The notes under the pieces were generated by a model that was not told where the DNA came from, ran no database searches, and saw only the letters and a list, made by a program, of their open reading frames with translations. Made by a program: the position numbers and the translations under genes. Below are positions 7,933-16,857 of a stretch of 64,000 nt of DNA, piece after piece. This DNA comes from Clostridia bacterium (GTDB lineage: Bacteria; Bacillota; Clostridia; Christensenellales; Aristaeellaceae), in assembly GCA_017524615.1 (NCBI GenBank), contig JAFXVJ010000015.1, positions 1-64,000 of the forward strand, read 5' to 3'. Numbering within the stretch: the stretch's first letter is position 1; each line of letters begins with the position of its first letter.

Positions 7933-9228
7933 GTGTTCAAGTATCTCTGGATGGTGACGCAGGACCTGTTCCTGACCATTACCCTGACCACCCTCATGCA
8001 TGTGATGCTGTCCCGGCTGCTTGGTAAAAAGGGACGGACGATCCACGGGATCGCTCTGGGCGTGGGCGTTGCGGCGTCCATTGCTTTGGCAGCCGTGAAA
8101 TTCAACACCAAGCTCATTATTTCCAGTCACTGGAATCATTACATATATGCGGTCATTCTGACGCTGACCCTCCTGATCCTGGTGCTGACGGTATTGTACG
8201 GCCGGAAGGAAAACGGCGGAACGAAGGCGGGGAGGCTGATCCTGGGCATCGCGGGTTCCCTGATGTCCGCCACACTGATTTTCTATTCCCTGCCCGGCGT
8301 GCTGCTGTATCCGTTCAGCTTCAATACCATGGGCCAGGGGTATTTCTCCTCGTATTATCTGGTGCGCATGGCCGGATGGCTGGGCGCGCTGGTGCTGCTG
8401 ATCGTTTATTCGCGCCTGCTTTCCCGATGCGCGCTGGATATAAAGCCCTACGTCCTTGTTCCCACGGCGCTGAATGCCGGGATCCTTACTTTTGCCGTAT
8501 ATTGCTTCGGCCGCTTTTTCGTGCCGTGGGTGAACCGGGCAAAATGGCTGAAATGGCCCGTGAAGTACACCGACGTGGCCTACGGCTGGATCGGCGACTG
8601 GATGATGTTCACCGCCAATTATTCCATGCTGTTCATCTGGATCATGGCGGGCATCGCCGCGCTGCTGGCCCTCCTCCTGTTCCGCCAGGGCACGGTCATC
8701 CGGGAGCCCTATGACAATCCCGCCCAGCTGCGCAAGCTGAAAGCCCGGAACCGGCACTGGCGGCGGGTGGCGGCCGGCGTTCTGGCATGCGTGGCGCTCT
8801 GCGCTGTGATTATGACCGTAGTCAAAACCGACGACACGAAGCAGGTGGAGCTGTCCGCGCCGGAGGCCTATACCGTGGATCAGGAAGCGGGCGTCATTCT
8901 CGTGCCGATGGAAAACGTCAGCGACGGGCACCTGCACCGCTTTGAATACAAAACCGAAAAGAACATCAACGTCCGCTGGATCGTGGTGAAAAAGCCCAAT
9001 TCCGCCGCCTTCGGCGTGGGGCTGGACGCCTGTGAGGTTTGCGGCAACGCGGGCTACTTCGAGCGCAGCGGGCAGATCATCTGCAGGCGCTGCGACGTGG
9101 TCATGAACATCAACACCATCGGCTTCAAGGGCGGCTGCAATCCCATTCCCATGCCCTATGAAGTAAAAGACGGAAACCTTGTTTTCAAACTGAGCGACAT
9201 CATCGCAGGCGAAAAAGAATTCCGATAA
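7933..9228 (+). CDS. DUF2318 Fe-S-containing membrane protein
   Basis: This 431-residue protein has seven or eight membrane helices (about 1-250), a further helix near 280-296 and a C-terminal extracytoplasmic DUF2318 domain (about 305-425). The domain carries CEVC (367-370), CRRC (384-387) and Cys402 in GFKGGCNP, the family's presumed metal or cluster ligands. In FTR1-P19 loci this family sits beside the permease and is thought to supply or accept electrons, as the FtrD-type ferredoxin does in FtrABCD systems. The start is GTG with GGGGG upstream; an in-frame ATG at 7951 is possible. Family assignment is firm and the redox role is inferred. Confidence 0.88.
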   Translation: MFKYLWMVTQDLFLTITLTTLMHVMLSRLLGKKGRTIHGIALGVGVAASIALAAVKFNTKLIISSHWNHYIYAVILTLTLLILVLTVLYGRKENGGTKAGRLILGIAGSLMSATLIFYSLPGVLLYPFSFNTMGQGYFSSYYLVRMAGWLGALVLLIVYSRLLSRCALDIKPYVLVPTALNAGILTFAVYCFGRFFVPWVNRAKWLKWPVKYTDVAYGWIGDWMMFTANYSMLFIWIMAGIAALLALLLFRQGTVIREPYDNPAQLRKLKARNRHWRRVAAGVLACVALCAVIMTVVKTDDTKQVELSAPEAYTVDQEAGVILVPMENVSDGHLHRFEYKTEKNINVRWIVVKKPNSAAFGVGLDACEVCGNAGYFERSGQIICRRCDVVMNINTIGFKGGCNPIPMPYEVKDGNLVFKLSDIIAGEKEFR

Positions 9229-9287
9229 ACAGGGAGAAACAAGCTGGTTTAGCCAAAGAATCAATTCCCCCAGAAAGGATATAAACC

Positions 9288-10583
9288 ATGTTATTCCGTA
9301 TGATCCGCGGCGTGCTCTTTCATCAGAAGGGCAAAATGCTATTGATCGCGCTGACCATCGCCCTGGGCGCGTCCCTGGCCACGGGGATGCTGAACGTGGT
9401 GCTGGGCGTGGAAGAAAAGGTCAATAAGGAACTGAAAAACTACGGGGCCAACATCACCGTAAAGCCCAAGGATTCCTCCCTGCTGTCCGACATTTACGAC
9501 GTGGGCGAAGGGGCGGAGCTGAACGCCGCCTACCTGCGGGAGGATGAGCTGGGCAGGCTGAAAACCATTTTCTGGGCCTTCAACATCGTGGACTTCACGC
9601 CCTTTTTAGACGCGCAGGTTACGCTGCCGGACGGAAGCCAGGCCAAAATGGTGGGCACCTGGTTCAACCACCATCTCGACCTGCCCACGGGCGAAAGCCT
9701 GGACGCGGGCGTGATTGGCATGCGTTCCTGGTGGGATGTGACGGAAGGCCGCTGGCTGGATGAAAAGGACGAAAACGCCGCTTCCGAAATCATGGTGGGC
9801 GCGCTGCTGGCGCAGAAAATGGGCTGGCACGCGGGCGATACCGTGCATATCGCGGCCTCCCAGGGCGAAAAAGACGTGACCATCGCGGGGATCTGCGACG
9901 CGGGCGGCGACGAGGATGAACAGATTTTTGCCATCCTGGATCTGGTGCAGGCCCTGACCGGCCGGGAAAACAAGGTGGCCTCCATCGAGGTATCCGCCCT
10001 GACCACCCCGGACAACGATCTGGCCCGCCGGGCGGCCCGCAATCCCGCCGCGCTGTCCAGCCGCGACTATGAAACCTGGTATTGCACGGCCTACGTCAGC
10101 GCCATCTGCTATCAGATCCAGGAGGTCATCACCGGCTCCGTCGCCAGCGCCGTGCGCAAGGTGGCCGAGAGCGAGGGCACGATCCTGGATAAAACCAAGC
10201 TGCTCATGATCCTGATCACGGCCCTGAGCCTGATCGGCTCGGCCCTGGGCATTTCCAACCTGGTCACCGCCTCCGTCATGGAGCGCAGCCAGGAAATCGG
10301 CCTGCTCAAGGCCATCGGCGCGCGGGATCATTCCATCACCGGCGTGGTGATGACGGAGATATTGATCACCGCGCTCCTGGGCTTCGGGGCCGGGTATTTC
10401 CTGGGCTTCGGCTTCGCGCAGCTCATCGGGCACAGCGTGTTCTCATCGGCCATCGACATGAATCCCAGGGTCGCGCCCATCGTGGCGGGGCTGATCGCCC
10501 TGGTCACCGTCGCGGGCAGCCTGCCCGCCATCCGGCAGATTTTGCGGCTGCGTCCCGCGGAAGTGCTGCACGGGGGAAGGTAA
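9288..10583 (+). CDS. FtsX-type ABC permease 1 of the iron locus
   Basis: This 431-residue permease has one N-terminal membrane anchor (about 12-34), an extracytoplasmic MacB-like domain (about 35-290) and a C-terminal three-helix FtsX core (about 305-425), including SVMERSQEIGLLKAIGARD, the typical conserved loop. It follows the DUF2318 gene and precedes a second FtsX permease and the ATPase at 12103. This order equals the two-permease/one-ATPase set next to FTR1-P19 in Campylobacter. It probably heterodimerises with the next permease. Its substrate or mechanical target is unknown. Confidence 0.9.
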   Translation: MLFRMIRGVLFHQKGKMLLIALTIALGASLATGMLNVVLGVEEKVNKELKNYGANITVKPKDSSLLSDIYDVGEGAELNAAYLREDELGRLKTIFWAFNIVDFTPFLDAQVTLPDGSQAKMVGTWFNHHLDLPTGESLDAGVIGMRSWWDVTEGRWLDEKDENAASEIMVGALLAQKMGWHAGDTVHIAASQGEKDVTIAGICDAGGDEDEQIFAILDLVQALTGRENKVASIEVSALTTPDNDLARRAARNPAALSSRDYETWYCTAYVSAICYQIQEVITGSVASAVRKVAESEGTILDKTKLLMILITALSLIGSALGISNLVTASVMERSQEIGLLKAIGARDHSITGVVMTEILITALLGFGAGYFLGFGFAQLIGHSVFSSAIDMNPRVAPIVAGLIALVTVAGSLPAIRQILRLRPAEVLHGGR

Positions 10584-10637
10584 GAGACGGGGTTCCCCCG
10601 GACCCCCTTCCAAGAAAGCCATAATGGAGGGCAATAT

Positions 10638-12098
10638 ATGACCAAACGAAGAATGTTTCTGCGCATGATTACGGCATCCTTGCTGCGCAGAAGATCGCGG
10701 ATGCTGATCGCGCTTTTGTCCATCGGCATCGGAGCCACGATTTTAGCGGGCCTGGTGACCATCTATGTGGACGTGCCCCGGCAGATGGGCGCGCAGTTCC
10801 GCTCCTACGGCGCGAATATGCTGCTGCTGCCCAAGGATGGGGAAGCGCTGAACAGCGAAAGCCTGGAGGACGCCCTCAAGGCCATCCCGAAGGATGCGCT
10901 GGTGGGCGCGGCCCCCTACCGCTACGTGCGGCTGGATATGACCACCCGGCAGCAGTCCTTTACCGCCGCGGGCACGGATTTTGCCGAAATCACCAAAACC
11001 AGCCCCTATTTCAGCGTGGAAGGCGCGTATCCCAGCAAAACCCGGCAGGTGCTGGCGGGCAAGGAAATCGCGGACACCATCGGCGTGAAGGTCGGCTCCA
11101 CCATGGAACTGACTTACCAGCCGACGAACAATGCAGCCAGCAAAACCCCGGAGGAAAGCCGCGTGCCCGGCGCAAGCCTGTCCGGCAAGGCGGAGGGCTT
11201 CGGCGGCGGGACCGTATATGTCAGCGCGGTGCTGGATGAGGAAAAGAAGATCGCGTCCCTTTCCGTGGACGCCTCCACCCAGACCCCGGAATACGGCGGG
11301 CGCGTCCCGGAGGATGAATCGTTTCTGAATCAGTTCATAGGAAAAACCCTGCCGCTGACCCTGGGCGACGGCGTGGACGCGTTTACCGGCGCGACGGTCA
11401 CGTCGAAAGCGGTGGTGGACGCGCTGAACCAAGCTACGGAAGCGGCGGTTTCCGTTCAGCCCAAGACCATGAATTTCACCGTGACCGGCATTCTGACCAC
11501 CGGCGGCGAGGAAGAAGGCTATGTGTTCCTCTCCCTTCAGGACATGGAAACCATGACCGGCGAGGACCGCCTGGACGTGGCGGAGCTTTCTGTCTCCGCG
11601 GGTGTGGACCAGCTGGAAGCCTACGCCGACACGATCACGGAAAACAGCGGCAGCGTCCAGGCCCGGCTGGTCAAGCGCGTGGCGCGCTCCGAGGCGTCGG
11701 TGCTGGAAAAGCTGACGGCGCTGGTGTTCCTGGTCACGCTGGTCGTGCTGCTCCTGACCATGATCTGCGTCAGCACCACCATGATGGCGGTGGTGTCCGA
11801 GCGCAGGCGGGAAATCGGCCTGCGCAAAGCCCTGGGCGCGTCGGACGGCTCCATCCGGGCGGAATTCCTGGGCGAAGGGCTGTTCCTGGGGCTGCTGGGC
11901 GGCGTGATGGGGGCCGTCCTGGGCTTTGCGTTCGCCCAGGTGGTGAGCGTCCATGTGTTCGGCTCCTCCATCACCTTCCAGCCCTTGCTGCTGCCCGCCG
12001 CCATCCTCGTGTCCATGGCAATCGCGGCGGCCTCCTGCCTGCTGCCCATCAAACGCGCCGTGGCGATTGATCCGGCCATCGTATTAAAAGGAGAGTAA
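10638..12098 (+). CDS. FtsX-type ABC permease 2 with inserted FMN_bind domain
   Basis: This 486-residue permease has an N-terminal anchor (about 20-44), a MacB-like ectodomain and a C-terminal FtsX core (about 355-480). Residues about 180-270 form an FMN_bind-type domain: GFGGGTVYVSAVLDEEKKI begins it, and it ends in DAFTGATVTS at 247-256. That matches the motif where ApbE attaches FMN to threonine in NqrC and RnfG, with Thr255 as the predicted acceptor. The ectodomain is therefore likely a covalent flavoprotein facing outside the membrane. No apbE gene is present in the window. Good ribosome binding sequence GGAGGG precedes the ATG, and the ATPase gene follows after 4 bp. Confidence 0.85.
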   Translation: MTKRRMFLRMITASLLRRRSRMLIALLSIGIGATILAGLVTIYVDVPRQMGAQFRSYGANMLLLPKDGEALNSESLEDALKAIPKDALVGAAPYRYVRLDMTTRQQSFTAAGTDFAEITKTSPYFSVEGAYPSKTRQVLAGKEIADTIGVKVGSTMELTYQPTNNAASKTPEESRVPGASLSGKAEGFGGGTVYVSAVLDEEKKIASLSVDASTQTPEYGGRVPEDESFLNQFIGKTLPLTLGDGVDAFTGATVTSKAVVDALNQATEAAVSVQPKTMNFTVTGILTTGGEEEGYVFLSLQDMETMTGEDRLDVAELSVSAGVDQLEAYADTITENSGSVQARLVKRVARSEASVLEKLTALVFLVTLVVLLLTMICVSTTMMAVVSERRREIGLRKALGASDGSIRAEFLGEGLFLGLLGGVMGAVLGFAFAQVVSVHVFGSSITFQPLLLPAAILVSMAIAAASCLLPIKRAVAIDPAIVLKGE

Positions 12099-12102
12099 AG
12101 CT

Positions 12103-12777
<675 letters not shown>

Positions 12778-12782
12778 CGGCA

Positions 12783-12821
12783 GGGGGAACCGTTCTTTGG
12801 AGGCCAAAGAACGGTTCCCCC
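12783..12821 (+). terminator. Perfect intercistronic hairpin
   Basis: GGGGGAACCGTTCTTTGG at 12783-12800 pairs perfectly with 12804-12821 around a 3-nt loop, an 18-bp stem. No U-tract follows. It may be a partial terminator or mRNA-stabilising element dividing the iron operon, and it resembles the element at 7752-7793. Confidence 0.6.
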
Positions 12822-12847
12822 CTTGGCCGCATCCTCAATCATCGCAA

Positions 12848-12925
12848 CTCCGCTTCATGCGGAGATCACTCGTTTCGGATGATCTCACCGCCGATGAGAT
12901 TCCCGCCACAGGCGGTCATCGGCGG
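12848..12925 (+). other. Two further stem-loops in the 12778-12966 gap
   Basis: CTCCGC (12848-12853) pairs with GCGGAG (12859-12864). CCGCCGATGA (12888-12897) pairs with TCATCGGCGG (12916-12925), enclosing a CCGCC-ACA-GGCGG hairpin. With the 12783 hairpin the gap is almost entirely structured. It matches no riboswitch class I recognise. Confidence 0.4.
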
Positions 12926-12966
12926 TTCGTCCCCTTCCAAGAAAGCCATCTGAGGAGGAAATTTTT

Positions 12967-13359
12967 ATGAAAAAACAGATGATTCCCGCAATCATCCTAT
13001 TGATTCTTTCAGTTGTCATTATCCTTGGCAGCCAAACCTTCCTGTCCCCCTGCGTCCATGAGGACGGCTCCTTCGGCCCCTGCCACTGGGCGAGGCAGAC
13101 GCTGCTGGGATCGGGCTGCGTTCTGGGCATCATGGCGGCCTTTGCCCTATGCGTGGAGCATGCTCGCCTGGGAATTTATCTTGGCGCTTTGCCTGTGTGC
13201 GCCTTGGGCATCCTGACCCCGGGCACGCTGATTGACCTGTGCCGCATGAGCACCATGCGCTGCCGGATGGTGATGCAGCCCGCCATGATCATCCTGTTTT
13301 CCGCGGCGCTGCTGTGCGCCCTGATCGGCGTGCTTTTGAACGCAAGAAAGAGATCATGA
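12967..13359 (+). CDS. DUF4418-family small membrane protein
   Basis: This 130-residue protein has four predicted membrane helices (about 5-25, 42-63, 65-85 and 101-124). It matches the DUF4418 family, with a conserved extracytoplasmic SPCVHEDGSFGPCHWA segment containing paired Cys and His and a later LCRMSTMRCR pair. Those residues could bind metal. DUF4418 genes recur beside FtsX permease/ATPase pairs in Clostridia. It has strong GAGGAGG before the ATG and overlaps the next permease by ATGA, so it is probably part of that transporter. The function is unknown. Confidence 0.8.
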   Translation: MKKQMIPAIILLILSVVIILGSQTFLSPCVHEDGSFGPCHWARQTLLGSGCVLGIMAAFALCVEHARLGIYLGALPVCALGILTPGTLIDLCRMSTMRCRMVMQPAMIILFSAALLCALIGVLLNARKRS

Positions 13360-14561
13360 CCATGAAGCATTTTTCTTTGTCGCTGAAAAACCTGATCCGC
13401 AAGCCCGGCCGCACCGGGACGCTGGCCCTGCTCACCGCTTTCCTGGCCCTGGCGGTGTTCGGCGGGTCGGTGGTGGTGCTGTCCCTGCGCAGCGGGCTGA
13501 ACAGCCTGGAAGCCCGTCTGGGCGCGGACATCATCCTGGTGCCCTCCGAGGCGCAGAGCAAGGTGAGCTTTCAGAACATGTTCCTGCAGGGCACCACCGG
13601 CGCGTTTTACATGGACGCCTCCGCCCTGGACAAAGCCCTGGAGGTGGAAGGCGTGGAAAAGGCCGCGCCGCAAACCTTCCTGGCCTCCCTGAAGGCCGAC
13701 TGCTGCTCCATCAAGATTCAGGTGATCGGCATCGACCCGGAACTGGATTTCACCGTCCAGCCCTGGATTGCCCGCAGCCTGACCCGGGAATTGGGCGATA
13801 TGGACGTGGCCGTGGGCTGCAAGGTGGAAGCGGACGTAGGCGAAATCATCCGCATCTATGAGCAGCGGTGCAAGGTGGTGGCCCGCCTGGAAGCCACCGG
13901 CACCGGCCTGGATACGGCGGTGTACTGCAACATGGATACCATGAACGCCCTGCTGGCAGCCGCCGAGGAAAAGGGCGTCAGCCATAAGATCGAAAGCGGC
14001 GATTCCGTCATTTCCGCCGTGTACGTGAAGGTGAAGGACGGCTGCGACATCGACGCCGTGAACAATCGGCTGAACGGCCACATCCGCAAAGTCACCGCCG
14101 TGCGCACCCGCAGCATGATCACCGGCGTATCCGACAGCCTGGCGGGCGTCAGCCGCACGGTGACGATCCTGATCGTATCGGTTTGGGCGCTGGCGTTCTT
14201 CATTCTGCTGCTGGCGTTTGTGCTCATTATCCGGGAGAGGGCAAGGGAATTTGCCGTGCTGCGCTTGGTGGGCGCGTCCCGGGGGATGCTGGGACGCATG
14301 GTGCTGCTGGAATCCGCGCTGTGCGGGCTGCTGGGCGGCCTGATGGGGGTGGGGCTGGCGGCGCTGCTGCTCTTTCCCTTCGCGCAGCTCATTGAAAGCG
14401 CTTTGAAGCTGCCCTATCTGATGCCGGATGCGGGCAGGGTGCTGCTGCTGGCCGCTGGAACCGTGCTGCTGGCCGTCACCGTGGCGGCGCTTTCCAGCGT
14501 GATCGCGGCGTATCGCCTGAGCCGGATTGATCCCGGCACGGCGCTGCGGGAGGGGAACTGA
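13356..14561 (+). CDS. FtsX-type ABC permease 3 of the iron locus
   Basis: This 401-residue permease has an N-terminal anchor (about 20-42), an extracytoplasmic domain (about 45-280) and a C-terminal FtsX core (about 285-395) with RERAREFAVLRLVGASRG. The ATG at 13356 is chosen because it overlaps the DUF4418 stop as ATGA; the open frame extends upstream to 13239 but that part would overlap the previous gene. An in-frame ATG at 13362 is also possible. The following ATPase starts 1 bp after its stop, so DUF4418, permease and ATPase form a compact coupled unit. The substrate is unknown. Confidence 0.88.
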   Translation: MTMKHFSLSLKNLIRKPGRTGTLALLTAFLALAVFGGSVVVLSLRSGLNSLEARLGADIILVPSEAQSKVSFQNMFLQGTTGAFYMDASALDKALEVEGVEKAAPQTFLASLKADCCSIKIQVIGIDPELDFTVQPWIARSLTRELGDMDVAVGCKVEADVGEIIRIYEQRCKVVARLEATGTGLDTAVYCNMDTMNALLAAAEEKGVSHKIESGDSVISAVYVKVKDGCDIDAVNNRLNGHIRKVTAVRTRSMITGVSDSLAGVSRTVTILIVSVWALAFFILLLAFVLIIRERAREFAVLRLVGASRGMLGRMVLLESALCGLLGGLMGVGLAALLLFPFAQLIESALKLPYLMPDAGRVLLLAAGTVLLAVTVAALSSVIAAYRLSRIDPGTALREGN

Positions 14562-14562
14562 C

Positions 14563-15249
14563 ATGGCCGTGAAAGCAGAAAACATCTCCAAACGGTATTT
14601 CCGTAAAACGGGCGGCGCCAATTATTTCTATGCGGTGAAGCCGATAACCCTTACGATTGAAGCCGGTGAAGTCGCCGTGCTCACGGGCCGCAGCGGCAGC
14701 GGCAAAACCACGCTGCTGAATATGCTCTCCGGGCTGCTGAAGCCCACCGAGGGCCGGGTTTGGATCGACGGTGCCGACCTGTACAGCCTGGACGACAGGG
14801 CCCTTTCCCGCCTGCGCGGCGAAAGGATCGGCGTAGTGCCCCAGGGCCGCAGCGCCATCGACACCCTGACCGTGCTGGAAAACATCCTGCTCCCGGCGAA
14901 GCTGTGCGGGAAGCCTCTCCCCATAGAAGCCGCTTCGCAATGGATGGAAAGGCTGGGCGTCGCGCCGCTCCGGGACGCCCGCCCCGCGGCGCTCTCCGGC
15001 GGGGAACTTCGCCGCATGGCCATCGTCCGCGCCCTGGCGCAAAGCCCGGATATCCTGTTTGCCGACGAGCCCACCGGCGACCTGGACGATGAAAACACAA
15101 ATCTGGTATTGTCCGCGTTTCGCGATTATGCCCACGAACAGAAAAAGGCCGTTTTCGTGGTGACCCACGAAAACAGCGCCTTGCAGTATGCCGATATGAT
15201 TTACAGGATGGACGGCGGCCAGATCATCTCATCCGCGGAACCGAAATAA
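14563..15249 (+). CDS. ABC transporter ATP-binding protein 2 of the iron locus
   Basis: This 228-residue ATPase has Walker A GRSGSGKTT, signature LSGGELRRMAIVRAL and Walker B ILFADEPTGDLDDEN. GGGAGGGG immediately precedes the ATG at 14563, which I preferred to the upstream in-frame ATG at 14527 inside the permease gene. It pairs with the permease ending 1 bp earlier. It is the last gene of the rightward iron operon, and the DtxR gene on the other strand ends 12 bp downstream. Confidence 0.92.
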   Translation: MAVKAENISKRYFRKTGGANYFYAVKPITLTIEAGEVAVLTGRSGSGKTTLLNMLSGLLKPTEGRVWIDGADLYSLDDRALSRLRGERIGVVPQGRSAIDTLTVLENILLPAKLCGKPLPIEAASQWMERLGVAPLRDARPAALSGGELRRMAIVRALAQSPDILFADEPTGDLDDENTNLVLSAFRDYAHEQKKAVFVVTHENSALQYADMIYRMDGGQIISSAEPK

Positions 15250-15261
15250 CAGCGGATGCGG

Positions 15262-15627
15262 TCAATCTTTCCTGATCTGGCCGCAAATGGCCGCATAGGA
15301 TTCCTCGGAAAGGTCGTGCTCGATCTTGCAGGCGTCCTCCCGGGCGATTTCTTCGGGGACGCCAAGCTGAACCAGGTACTTCGTCAGCGCTTTATGCCGG
15401 TCATAGATCCTTCTCGCGATGGCGTACCCTTTATCCGTTAGGGAAATCAGGCCGTCTTCCGCCATGGTGATGTATTTGTTTTCTCTCAGCTTTTTCATGG
15501 CGACGCTGACGGACGGCTTGGTCACGTTCAGCCCAATGGCGATGTCCGTTGATCTGGCGTAGCCTTTCTGTTCCAGCAGCATCAAAATCTGCTCCAGATA
15601 ATCTTCTGCCGACTCATGAATATTCAT
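15262..15627 (-). CDS. DtxR-family iron-dependent repressor
   Basis: This 121-residue protein has an N-terminal winged helix (about 5-65, with LNVTKPSVSVAMKKLRENKYI) and the DtxR dimerisation domain (about 66-121), without the SH3-like third domain. Metal ligands are visible: Glu12, His78, Cys100, Glu103 and His104. The Cys at the first position of the C-x2-E-H motif is as in DtxR/IdeR, while MntR has Glu, so iron is the likelier effector. AAGGGGAG precedes the ATG at 15627; the open frame runs further upstream without support. It converges on the iron operon and is the best candidate to bind the TTAG-N6-CTAA boxes at 5135-5304. Confidence 0.88.
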   Translation of the reverse strand: MNIHESAEDYLEQILMLLEQKGYARSTDIAIGLNVTKPSVSVAMKKLRENKYITMAEDGLISLTDKGYAIARRIYDRHKALTKYLVQLGVPEEIAREDACKIEHDLSEESYAAICGQIRKD

Positions 15628-15882
15628 CGTATACTCCCCTTTGGAATAAAAACCGGGCAGCAAGGCGCGGATGAACCGGTGATGGGATACAGCGCATCCA
15701 ATGGCTGTACGCATCCGGAAAACATACGCACAGGAAACGAGGGTATTATTCCCATCACGCTCGGCGCGCCCGTTCGGGGCCGCCGGGACGGCCAATCGCC
15801 CTTCGGACCGTCTGCTTCGTTATTATACCACATCCGAATGAAAAAATGAATACGTCTATGCAGAAAACCATCGGCAAAAAAG

Positions 15883-15913
15883 AAAAAAGCCTGCAAGAAT
15901 GATTCCGGCAGGC
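15883..15913 (-). terminator. Terminator after deoC
   Basis: GCCTGC (15889-15894) pairs with GCAGGC (15908-15913). On the minus strand the stem is followed by a run of six T. It lies 17 bp after the deoC stop. Confidence 0.65.
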
Positions 15914-15930
15914 CAATGAAAGCTCCTGGA

Positions 15931-16608
15931 TCAGTATGTTCCGGGCGCTATGTTTTCAGCTTTCAGAATCTTGATGATCCTGCTGGTTCCCAGCCGCGTT
16001 GCGCCCAATTCGACGAATCGTTCGGCATCCGCGAGGGTGCTGATCCCGCCCGCGGCCTTGATGCGCACATTCGGGCCGACATGCTTTGCGAACAGCGCAA
16101 TGTCCTCAAAGGTCGCCCCGCCCTTGGAGAAGCCGGTGGAGGTTTTGATGAAGTCCGCTCCCGCTTCGGTCACCAAACGGCACATGGTGATCTTTTCTTC
16201 TTCTGTCAGCAGGCAGGTTTCAATGATCACCTTCAGCACGCGCTCTCCGCAGACGGCCTTGAGCGCCTGGATCTCGCTGCGCACATAATCCGTGTCGCCC
16301 GCGCGCAGCATGCCCAGATTGATGACCATATCGATCTCGCTCGCGCCGTTTTCGATGGCTTCTTTGGCCTCAAAGACCTTGGAAGCCGTGGTGGTGTTTC
16401 CGTTGGGAAAGCCGATGACGGTGCAGATGGGCACCTTGCCCTGCACGTATTCCGCCGCCTGCTTCACGTAGCAGGGCGGGATGACCGCAGAGGCCGTTTT
16501 GTATGCGATGGCGTCATCGCAGAGCTGCCGGATATCAGCCCAGGTGGACGTTTGGGTCAGCAGGGTATGGTCTACCATAGAACAAAGCTTTTCTGTTGTC
16601 ATGTTCAT
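15931..16608 (-). CDS. deoC: Deoxyribose-phosphate aldolase
   Basis: This 225-residue cytoplasmic enzyme splits 2-deoxy-D-ribose 5-phosphate into glyceraldehyde 3-phosphate and acetaldehyde in deoxynucleoside catabolism. It has the DeoC TIM barrel with the Schiff-base lysine in FIKTSTGF, the aspartate of EIDMVINLG and the late lysine in RIKAAGGI. Length is typical. It starts 39 bp after copA on the same strand and may be read from the copper promoter or its own; no functional link to copper is apparent. The first of two close ATG codons was chosen, and the second is at 16602. Confidence 0.95.
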   Translation of the reverse strand: MNMTTEKLCSMVDHTLLTQTSTWADIRQLCDDAIAYKTASAVIPPCYVKQAAEYVQGKVPICTVIGFPNGNTTTASKVFEAKEAIENGASEIDMVINLGMLRAGDTDYVRSEIQALKAVCGERVLKVIIETCLLTEEEKITMCRLVTEAGADFIKTSTGFSKGGATFEDIALFAKHVGPNVRIKAAGGISTLADAERFVELGATRLGTSRIIKILKAENIAPGTY

Positions 16609-16647
16609 GATCTCGCCGCCTTTTCTTTTTCTGTGTCCCGGAATGGA

Positions 16648-16857
16648 TCATTCCACGCCGAGCACTTTGTAATCCTGGGCTTCCACCGCCGCGCGCAGCG
16701 CTTCATCCGCAACGGGAGCGGCAAGGGTCACGACCGCCGTGCCGGCGGCATGGTCCGCCACGGCGCTTTCCACGCCGGGCACCGCTTCCAGCGCCTTCTT
16801 GACGCGGGCTTCGCAGTGCATGCACATCATGCCTTCCACCTTCAGGGTCTTTTTCAT
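16648..16857 (-). CDS. Probable internal start yielding free CopZ-like copper chaperone
   Basis: Within copA and in the same frame, AAAGGAGG lies 8 nt before an ATG whose 69-codon product begins MKKTLKVEGMMCMHCEARVK, the normal size and sequence of a CopZ metallochaperone. The bases before it (encoding SIKEEKA) look like a former intergenic leader now read through. The cell may therefore make both the fused domain and a free chaperone. The alternative is that the signal is only a relic of a recent copA-copZ fusion. Confidence 0.5.
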   Translation of the reverse strand: MKKTLKVEGMMCMHCEARVKKALEAVPGVESAVADHAAGTAVVTLAAPVADEALRAAVEAQDYKVLGVE

